Below are positions 53,960 through 64,000 of a stretch of DNA of 64,000 nucleotides, in pieces (the stretch's first letter is position 1; every line of letters begins with the position of its first letter). The notes beneath the pieces were generated by a model that searched no databases, was not told the origin of the DNA, and saw only the letters and a list, made by a program, of their open reading frames with translations. The translations under genes were made by a program, and so were the position numbers. The stretch is from Sanderia malayensis. Taxonomy: Eukaryota; Cnidaria; Scyphozoa; Semaeostomeae; Pelagiidae. Location of the stretch: positions 32,331 to 96,330 of the forward strand of contig RQOL01000829.1 in assembly GCA_013076295.1 (NCBI GenBank), written 5' to 3'.

Positions 53960-56900
53960 TGAGCCAATTTTCAATCATTTTCGATTTTCGGTCTCTCGAA
54001 TTTGGACTTTCATGATGGATACATAAAGCTATTCACTACTTGCGAGTATTTGGAATTGCTAACTTTTGAAATAATTTTCCTAGAGAGCTGAAAATTGATG
54101 GAGCGTGATCAGAAGGCCATAAATAGTACGTTTTGACCATTTGTGAGCCAATTTTCAATCATTTTCGATTTTCGGTCTCTCGAATTTGGACTTTCATGAT
54201 GGATACATAAAGTTATTCACTACTTGCGAGTATTTGGAATTGCTAACTTTTGAACCAATTGTCCTAGAGAGCTGAAAATTGATGGAGCGTGATCAGAAGG
54301 CCCTAAATAATACGCTTTGACTATTTGTGAGCCAATTTTCAATCCTTTTCGATTTTCGGTCTCTCGAATTTGGACTTTCATGATGTATGCATAAAGTTAT
54401 TCACTACTTGCGAGTATTTGAAATTGCTAACTTTTGAGCCAATTGTCCTAGAGAGCTGAAAATTGTTGCAACGTGATCAGAATGACCCAGATAGCGGGAT
54501 TCGTCTATTTGCAATCCACATTTCGCGGTAATCTGTCCCCAGCGTTCGGTGAGGGTTTCAAGGAGGTTTTCTAAGGGCTTCAAGTAGGTCGATATCCGGT
54601 TCTTTTAGAGTGCCTCTAACTATTCAAAAAAATGTCCTAGAGAGCTGCAAATTGTTGCAACGTGATCAGAATAGCCCAAATAGTTAGCATCGACTATTTG
54701 CAATCCATATTTCATGGTAATCTGTCCTCGGCGTTCCAAAACACCTGAAAGGAGGTTTTCTAAGGGTTGAAAGCAGATCGTTAACAGATGCTTTGGAAGG
54801 ACGAAATCTCTTGAAATAATTATCCTAGAGAGCTGAAAATTGTTGCAACGTAATCAGAAGGCCCTAAATAGTACGTTTGGACTATTTGCGAGCCAAATTT
54901 CAATCATTTTCGTTTTTCGGTCTCTCGAATTTGGACTTTCATGATGGATGCATAAAGTTATTCACTACTTGCGAGTATTTGAAATGGCTAACTTTTGAAC
55001 CAAATGTCCTAGAGAGCAGCAAATTGTTGCAACGTGATCAGAATGACCCAAATAGTGGGATTCGTCTACTTGCAATCCACATTTCGTGGTAATCTGTCCC
55101 CAGCGTTCGGTAAGGGTTTCAAGGAGGTTTTCTAAGGGTTTCAAGTAGGTCGATATCCGGTTCTTTTAGAGTGCCTATAGCTATTCAAAAAAATGTCCTA
55201 GAGAGCTGCAAATTGTTGCAACGTGATCAGAATAGCCCAAATAGTGGGCATCGACTATTTGGAATCCATATTTCATGGTAATCTGTCTTCAGCGTTCCAA
55301 AACACCTGAAAGGAGGTTTTCTAAGGGTTGAAAGCAGGTCGTTAACCGATGCTTTGGAAGGACGAAATCTCTTGAAATAATTGTCCTAGAGAGCTGAAAT
55401 TTGTTGCAACGTAATCAGAAGGCCCTAAATAGTACGTTTGGACTATTTGCGAGCCAAATTTCAATCATTTTCGATTTTCGGTCTCTCGAATTTGGACTTT
55501 CATGATGTAGCTATATGCATAAAGTTATTCACTACTTGCGAGTATTTGGAATTGTTAACTTTTGAACCAATTGTCCTAGAAAGCTGAAAATTGTTGCAAC
55601 GTGATCAGAAGGCCCTAAATAGTACGTTTGGACTATTTGTGAGCCAAATTTCAATCATTTTCGATTTTCGGTCTCTCGAAATTGGACTTTCATGATGGAT
55701 GCATAAAGTTATTCACTACTTGCGAGTTTTTGAAATTGCTAACTCTTGAACCAAATGTCCTAGAGATCTGCAAATTGTTGCAACATGATCAGAATAGCCC
55801 AAATAGTTGGCATCGACTATTTGGAATCCATATTTCATGGTAATCTGTCCTCAGCGTTCCAAAACACCTGAAAGGAGGTTTTCTAAGGGTTGAAAGCAGG
55901 TCGTTAACCGATGCTTTGGAAGGACGAAATCTCTTGAAATAATTGTCCTAGAGAGCTGAAAATTGTTGCAACGTGATCAGAATAGCCCAAATAGTGGGCA
56001 TCGACTATTTGCAATCCATATTTCATGGTAATCTGTCCTCAGCGTTCCAAAACACCTGAAAGAAGGTTTTCTAAGGGTTGAAAGCAGGTCGTTAACCGAT
56101 GCTTCGGAAGGACGAAATCTCTTGAAATAATTGTCCTAGAGAGCTGAAAATTGTTGCAACGTAATCAGAAGGCCCTAAATAGTACGTTTTGACTCTTTGT
56201 GAGCCAAATTTCAACTATTTTCGATTTTCTGTCGCTCGAAATTGGACTTTCATGATGGATGCATAATGTTATTCACTGCTTGCGAGTTTTTGAAATTGCT
56301 AACTCTTCAACCAAATGTCCTAGAGAGCTGCAACTTGTTGCAACGTGATCAGAATGACCCAAATAGTGGGATTCGAGTACTTGCAATCCATATTTCATGG
56401 TAATCTGTCCTCGGCGTTCCAAAACACCTGAAAGGAGGTTTTCTAAGGGTTGAAAGCAGGTCGTTAACAGATGCTTTGGAAGGACGAAATCTCTTGAAAT
56501 AATTGTCCTAGAGAGCTGCAAATTGTTGCAACGTGATCAGCAGCCCCTAAATAGTACGTTTGGACTATTTGTGAGCCAAATTTCAATCATTTTTGATTTT
56601 CGGTCTCTCGAATTTGGACTTTCATGATGGATACATAAAGTTATTCACTACTTGCGAGTATTTCGAATTGCTAACTTTTGAACCAATTGTCCTAGAGAGC
56701 TGAAAATAGTTGTAACGTGATCAGAAGCCCCTAAATAGTACGTTTTGACTATTTGTGAGCCAATTTTCAATCATTTTCGATTTTCGGTCTCTCGAATTTG
56801 GACTTTCATGATGTATGCATAAAGTTATTCACTACTTGCAAGTATTTGAAATTGCAAACTTTTGAAATAATTGTCCTAGAGAGTTGAAAATTGATGGAGC

Positions 56901-59900
56901 GTGATTAGAAGGCCCTAAATAGTACGTTTTGACTATTTGTGAGCCAATTTTCAATCATTTTCGATTTTCGGTCTCTCGAATTTGGACTTTCATGATGGAT
57001 ACATAAAGCTATTCACTACTTGCGAGTATTTGGAATTGCTAACTTTTGAAATAATTTTCCTAGAGAGCTGAAAATTGATGGAGCGTGATCAGAAGGCCCT
57101 AAATAGTACGTTTTGACCATTTGTGAGCCAATTTTCAATCATTTTCGATTTTCGGTCTCTCGAATTTGGACTTTCATGATGGATACATAAAGTTATTCAC
57201 TACTTGCGAGTATTTGGAATTGCTAACTTTTGAACCAATTGTCCTAGAGAGCTGAAAATTGACGGAGCGTGATCAGAAGGCCCTAAATAATACGCTTTGA
57301 GTATTTGTGAGCCAATTTTCAATCCTTTTCGATTTTCGGTCTCTCGAATTTGGACTTTCATGATGTATGCATAAAGTTATTCACTACTTGCGAGTATTTG
57401 AAATTGCTAACTTTTGAGCCAATTGTCCTAGAGAGCTGAAAATTGTTGCAACGTGATCAGAATGACCCAGATAGCGGGATTCGTCTATTTGCAATCCACA
57501 TTTCGCGGTAATCTGTCCCCAGCGTTCGGTAAGGGTTTCAAGGAGGTTTTCTAAAGGCTTCAAGTAGGTCGATATCCGGTTCTTTTAGAGTGCCTATAAC
57601 TATTCAAAAAAATGTCATAGAGAGCTGCAAATTGTTGCAACGTGATCAGAATAGCCCAAATAGTTGGCATCGACTATTTGCAATCCATATTTCATGGTAA
57701 TCTGTCCTCGGCGTTCCAAAACACCTGAAAGGAGGTTTTCTAAGGGTTGAAAGCAGATCGTTAACAGATGCTTTGGAAGGACGAAATCTCTTGAAAATAA
57801 TTATCCTAGAGAGCTGAAATTTGCTGGAACGTGATCAGAAGGCCCTAAATAGTACGTTTTGACTATTTGTGAGCCAAATTTCAGCTATTTTCGATTTTCG
57901 GTCTCTCGAATTTGGACTTTCATGATGGATGCATAAAGTTATTCACTACTTGCGAGTATTTGAAATGGCTAACTTTTGAACCAAATGTCCTAGAGAGCAG
58001 CAAATTGTTGCAACGTGATCAGAATGACCCAAATAGTGGGATTCGTCTATTTGCAATCCACATTTCGTGGTAATCTGTCCCCAGCGTTCGGTAAGGGTTT
58101 CAAGGAGGTTTTCTAAGGGTTTCAAGTAGGTCGATATCCGGTTCTTTTAGAGTGCCTATAGCTATTCAAAAAAATGTCCTAGAGAGCTGCAAATTGTTGC
58201 AACGTGATCAGAATAGCCCAAATAGTGGGCATCGACTATTTGCAATCCATATTTCATGGTAATCTGTCCTCAGCGTTCCAAAACACCTGAAAGGAGGTTT
58301 TCTAAGGGTTGAAAGCAGGTCGTTAACCGATGCTTTGGAAGGACGAAATCTCTTGAAATAATTTCCTAGAGAGCTGAAAATTGTTGCACGTGATCAGAAT
58401 AGCCCAAATAGTGGGCATCGACTATTTGCAATCCATATTTCATGGCAATTTGTCCTCAGCGTTCCAAAACACCTGAAAGGAGGTTTTCTAAGGGTTGAAA
58501 GCAGGTCGTTAACCGATGCTTCGGAAGGACGAAATCTCTTGAAATAATTGTCCTAGAGAGCTGAAAATTGTTGCAACGTAATCAGAAGGCCCTAAATAGT
58601 ACGTTTTGACTCTTTGTGAGCCAAATTTCAGCTATTTCGATTTTCGGTCTCTCGAATTTGGACTTTCATGATGGATGCATAAAGTTATTCAACTACTTGC
58701 GAGTATTTGAAATGGCTAACTTTGAACCAAATGTCCTAGAGAGCAGCCAATTGTTGCAACGTGATCAGAATGACCCAAATAGTGGGATTCGTCTATTTGC
58801 AATCCACATTTCGTGGTAATCTGTCCCCAGCGTTCGGTAAGGGTTTCAAGGAGGTTTTCTAAGGGTTTCAAGTAGGTCGATATCCGGTTCTTTTAGAGTG
58901 CCTATAGCTATTCAAAAAAAATGTCCTAGAGAGCTGCAATTGTTTGCAACGTGATCAGAAATAGCCCAAATAGTGGGCATCGACTATTTGCAATCCATAT
59001 TTCATGGTAATTCTGTCCTCAGCGTTCCAAAACACCTGAAGGAGGTTTTCTAAGGGTTGAAAGCAGGTCGTTAACCGATGCTTTGGAAGGACGAAATCTC
59101 TTGAAATAATTGTCCTAGAGAGCTGAAAATTGTTGCAACGTGATCAGAATAGCCCAAATAGTGGGCATCGACTATTTGCAATCCATATTTCATGGCAATT
59201 TGTCCTCAGCGTTCCAAAACACCTGAAAGGAGGTTTTCTAAGGGTTGAAAGCAGGTCGTTAACCGATGCTTCGGAAGGACGAAATCTCTTGAAATAATTG
59301 TCCTAGAGAGCTGAAAATTGTTGCAACGTAATCAGAAGGCCCTAAATAGTACGTTTTGACTCTTTGTGAGCCAATTTTCAATCATTTTCGATTTTCGGTC
59401 TCTCGAATTTGGACTTTCATGATGGATACATAAAGCTATTCACTACTTGCGAGTATTTGGAATTGCTAACTTTTGAAATAATTTTCCTAGAGAGCTGAAA
59501 ATTGATGGAGCGTGATCAGAAGGCCATAAATAGTACGTTTTGACCATTTGTGAGCCAATTTTCAATCATTTTCGATTTTCGGTCTCTCGAATTTGGACTT
59601 TCATGATGGATACATAAAGTTATTCACTACTTGCGAGTATTTGGAATTGCTAACTTTTGAACCAATTGTCCTAGAGAGCTGAAAATTGATGGAGCGTGAT
59701 CAGAAGGCCCTAAATAATACGCTTTGACTATTTGTGAGCCAATTTTCAATCCTTTTCGATTTTCGGTCTCTCGAATTTGGACTTTCATGATGTATGCATA
59801 AAGTTATTCACTACTTGCGAGTATTTGAAATTGCTAACTTTTGAGCCAATTGTCCTAGAGAGCTGAAAATTGTTGCAACGTGATCAGAATGACCCAGATA

Positions 59901-62900
59901 GCGGGATTCGTCTATTTGCAATCCACATTTCGCGGTAATCTGTCCCCAGCGTTCGTTGAGGGTTTCAAGGAGGTTTTCTAAGGGCTTCAAGTAGGTCGAT
60001 ATCCGGTTCTTTTAGAGTGCCTCTAACTATTCAAAAAAATGTCCTAGAGAGCTGCAAATTGTTGCAACGTGATCAGAATAGCCCAAATAGTTAGCATCGA
60101 CTATTTGCAATCCATATTTCATGGTAATCTGTCCTCGGCGTTCCAAAACACCTGAAAGGAGGTTTTCTAAGGGTTGAAAGCAGATCGTTAACAGATGCTT
60201 TGGAAGGACGAAATCTCTTGAAATAATTATCCTAGAGAGCTGAAAATTGTTGCAACGTAATCAGAAGGCCCTAAATAGTACGTTTGGACTATTTGCGAGC
60301 CAAATTTCAATCATTTTCGTTTTTCGGTCTCTCGAATTTGGACTTTCATGATGGATGCATAAAGTTATTCACTACTTGCGAGTATTTGAAATGGCTAACT
60401 TTTGAACCAAATGTCCTAGAGAGCAGCAAATTGTTGCAACGTGATCAGAATGACCCAAATAGTGGGATTCGTCTACTTGCAATCCACATTTCGTGGTAAT
60501 CTGTCCCAGCGTTCGGTAAGGGTTTCAAGGAGGTTTTCTAAGGGTTTCAAGTAGGTCGATATCCGGTTCTTTTAGAGTGCCTATAGCTATTCAAAAAATG
60601 TCCTAGAGAGCTGCAAATTGTTGCAACGTGATCAGAATAGCCCAAATAGTGGGCATCGACTATTTGGAATCCATATTTCATGGTAATCTGTCTTCAGCGT
60701 TCCAAAACACCTGAAAGGAGGTTTTCTAAGGGTTGAAAGCAGGTCGTTAACCGATGCTTTGGAAGGACGAAATCTCTTGAAATAATTGTCCTAGAGAGCT
60801 GAAATTTGTTGCAACGTAATCAGAAGGCCCTAAATAGTACGTTTGGACTATTTGCGAGCCAATTTCAATCATTTTCGATTTTCGGTCTCTCGAATTTGGA
60901 CTTTCATGATGTAGCTATATGCATAAAGTTATTCACTACTTGCGAGTATTTGGAATTGTTAACTTTTGAACAATTGTCCTAGAAAGCTGAAAATTGTTGC
61001 AACGTGATCAGAAGGCCTAAATAGTACGTTTGGACTATTTGTGAGCCAAATTTCAATCATTTTCGATTTTCGGTCTCTCGAAATTGGACTTTCATGATGG
61101 ATGCATAAAGTTATTCACTACTTGCGAGTTTTTGAAATTGCTAACTCTTGAACCAATGTCCTAGAGATCTGCAAATTGTTGCAACATGATCAGAATAGCC
61201 CAAATAGTTGGCATCGACTATTTGGAATCCATATTTCATGGTAATCTGTCCTCAGCGTTCCAAAAACCCCTGAAAGGAGGTTTTCTAAGGGTTGAAAGCA
61301 GGTCGTTAACCGATGCTTTGGAAGGACGAAATCTCTTGAAATAATTGTCCTAGAGAGCTGAAAATTGTTGCAACGTGATCAGAATAGCCCAAATAGTGGG
61401 CATCGTATTGCAATCCATATTTCATGGTAATCTGTCCTCAGCGTTCCAAAACACCTGAAAGAAGGTTTTTCTAAGGGTTGAAAGCAGGTCGTTAACCGAT
61501 GCTTCGGAAGGACGAAATCTCTTGAAATAATTGTCCTAGAGAGCTGAAAATTGTTGCACGTAATCAGAAGGGCCTAAATAGTACGTTTTGACTCTTTTGT
61601 GAGCCAAATTTCAACTATTTTCGATTTTCTGTCGCTCGAAATTGGACTTTCATGATGGATGCATAATGTTATTCACTGCTTGCGAGTTTTTGAAATTGCT
61701 ACTCTTCAACCAAATGTCCTAGAGAGCTGCAACTTGTTGCAACGTGATCAGAATGACCCAAATAGTGGGATTCGAGTACTTGCAATCCATATTTCATGGT
61801 AATCTGTCCTCGGCGTTCCAAAACACCTGAAAGGAGGTTTTCTAAGGGTTGAAAGCAGGTCGTTAACAGATGCTTTGGAAGGACGAAATCTCTTGAAATA
61901 ATTGTCCTAGAGAGCTGCAAATTGTTGCAACGTGATCAGCAGCCCCTAAATAGTACGTTTGGACTATTTGTGAGCCAAATTTCAATCATTTTTGATTTTC
62001 GGTCTCTCGAATTTGGACTTTCATGATGGATACATAAAGTTATTCACTACTTGCGAGTATTTCGAATTGCTAACTTTTGAACCAATTGTCCTAGAGAGCT
62101 GAAAATAGTTGTAACGTGATCAGAAGCCCCTAAATAGTACGTTTTGACTATTTGTGAGCCAATTTTCAATCATTTGCGATTTTCGGTCTCTCGAATTTGG
62201 ACTTTCATGATGTATGCATAAAGTTATTCACTACTTGCAAGTATTTGAAATTGCAAACTTTTGAAATAATTGTCCTAGAGAGCTGAAAATTGATGGAGCG
62301 TGATTAGAAGGCCCTAAATAGTACGTTTTGACTATTTGTGAGCCAATTTTCAATCATTTTCGATTTTCGGTCTCTCGAATTTGGACTTTCATGATGGATA
62401 CATAAAGCTATTCACTACTTGCGAGTATTTGGAATTGCTAACTTTTGAAATAATTTTCCTAGAGAGCTGAAAATTGATGGAGCGTGATCAGAAGGCCCTA
62501 AATAGTACGTTTTGACCATTTGTGAGCCAATTTTCAATCATTTTCGATTTTCGGTCTCTCGAATTTGGACTTTCATGATGGATACATAAAGTTATTCACT
62601 ACTTGCGAGTATTTGGAATTGCTAACTTTTGAACCAATTGTCCTAGAGAGCTGAAAATTGACGGAGCGTGATCAGAAGGCCCTAAATAATACGCTTTGAG
62701 TATTTGTGAGCCAATTTTCAATCCTTTTCGATTTTCGGTCTCTCGAATTTGGACTTTCATGATGTATGCATAAAGTTATTCACTACTTGCGAGTATTTGA
62801 AATTGCTAACTTTTGAGCCAATTGTCCTAGAGAGCTGAAAATTGTTGCAACGTGATCAGAATGACCCAGATAGCGGGATTCGTCTATTTGCAATCCACAT

Positions 62901-64000
62901 TTCGCGGTAATCTGTCCCCAGCGTTCGGTAAGGGTTTCAAGGAGGTTTTCTAAAGGCTTCAAGTAGGTCGATATCCGGTTCTTTTAGAGTGCCTATAACT
63001 ATTCAAAAAAATGTCATAGAGAGCTGCAAATTGTTGCAACGTGATCAGAATAGCCCAAATAGTTGGCATCGACTATTTGCAATCCATATTTCATGGTAAT
63101 CTGTCCTCGGCGTTCCAAAACACCTGAAAGGAGGTTTCTAAGGGTTGAAAGCAGATCGTTAACAGATGCTTTGGAAGGACGAAATCTCTTGAAATAATTA
63201 TCCTAGAGAGCTGAAATTTGCTGGAACGTGATCAGAAGGCCCTAAATAGTACGTTTTGACTATTTGTGAGCCAAATTTCAGCTATTTTCGATTTTCGGTC
63301 TCTCGAATTTGGACTTTCATGATGGATACATAAAGCTATTCACTACTTGCGAGTATTTGGAATGGCTAACTTTTGAACCAAATGTCCTAGAGAGCAGCAA
63401 ATTGTTGCAACGTGATCAGAATGACCCAAATAGTGGGATTCGTCTATTTGCAATCCACATTTCGTGGTAATCTGTCCCCAGCGTTCGGTAAGGGTTTCAA
63501 GGAGGTTTTCTAAGGGTTTCAAGTAGGTCGATATCCGGTTCTTTTAGAGTGCCTATAGCTATTCAAAAAAATGTCCTAGAGAGCTGCAAATTGTTGCAAC
63601 GTGATCAGAATAGCCCAAATAGTGGGCATCGACTATTTGCAATCCATATTTCATGGTAATCTGTCCTCAGCGTTCCAAAACACCTGAAAGGAGGTTTTCT
63701 AAGGGTTGAAAGCAGGTCGTTAACCGATGCTTTGGAAGGACGAAATCTCTTGAAATAATTGTCCTAGAGAGCTGAAAATTGTTGCAACGTGATCAGAATA
63801 GCCCAAATAGTGGGCATCGACTATTTGCAATCCATATTTCATGGCAATTTGTCCTCAGCGTTCCAAAACACCTGAAAGGAGGTTTTCTAAGGGTTGAAAG
63901 CAGGTCGTTAACCGATGCTTCGGAAGGACGAAATCTCTTGAAATAATTGTCCTAGAGAGCTGAAAATTGTTGCAACGTAATCAGAAGGCCCTAAATAGTA
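53960..64000. repeat. about 5.4-kb higher-order repeat, 1.9 copies visible
   Basis: The segment from about 53,960 restarts near 59,367. Landmark AATGACCCAGATAGCGGG at 54481 recurs at 59888 (5,407 bp), and the same motif at 57461 recurs at 62860 (5,399 bp). The shrinking offset reflects several small deletions in the second copy. The window ends inside copy two. Confidence 0.88.

Larger units (their letters stand above)
41092..64000. repeat. satellite array, right part, running off the window
   Basis: It continues the A/B/C satellite after the LTR element. It adds an A subtype in which the junction reads ATTGATGGAGCGTGATCAG in place of ATTGTTGCAACGTGATCAG, and another reading ATAGTTGTAACGTGATCAG. 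A few monomers carry a 4-bp insertion giving ATACATAGCTAAAG, or GATGTAGCTATATGC. Runs of A-A-A and C-C-C occur. The recurring 65-codon plus-strand frames are repeat by-products. The right edge of the array is not in the window. Confidence 0.97.

Noticed and set aside
29763..64000. CRISPR-like repeat array
   Set aside because: The units are contiguous monomers of about 185 bp with no unique spacers, next to spliced eukaryotic genes.

Overview
This is eukaryotic nuclear DNA, most likely from a cnidarian (anthozoan-like). The support is AT-rich sequence, animal gene families with many short phased exons and GT-AG introns, an intronless rhodopsin-type receptor gene, tRNA-related SINEs and many small TIR elements. 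The lineage is an inference and no species can be named from the sequence alone.

Layout. Positions 1-12.4 kb are mostly non-coding: a possible exon at the left edge, a purine/pyrimidine hairpin region, a 205-bp tandem duplication, two tRNA-related SINE copies (one split by a pogo/Tigger-like MITE) and a few weak orphan exons. Positions 12,427-13,689 (+) hold a complete single-exon class A GPCR. Positions about 16.1-22.3 kb (-) hold a CREB3/CREB3L (OASIS/CrebA-type) bZIP transcription factor. I rebuilt eight in-phase exons ending just after the leucine zipper; the expected membrane-anchor exon was not found. Positions 25,160-29,200 (-) hold a complete adenosine kinase gene: 13 exons, 357 codons, every splice phase consistent. 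Its last two introns carry 22-bp minisatellites placed right against the 3' splice sites.

From about 29.76 kb to the right edge (34 kb, more than half the window) there is one satellite array. Three related monomers, A (184 bp), B (189 bp) and C (188 bp), share a junction box. They form nested higher-order repeats with periods of about 560, 2,597, 3,540 and 5,400 bp. A 1,564-bp non-autonomous LTR element with apparently identical 333-bp LTRs and a 4-bp target duplication interrupts the array at 39.5-41.1 kb. The array begins only about 560 bp upstream of the adenosine kinase start codon.

The three genes are not an operon and show no clear common pathway: a cell-surface receptor, a bZIP regulator of the ER/secretory type and a purine salvage enzyme. 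The most unusual parts are the multi-level satellite and the decoy-splice-site minisatellite in adenosine kinase.
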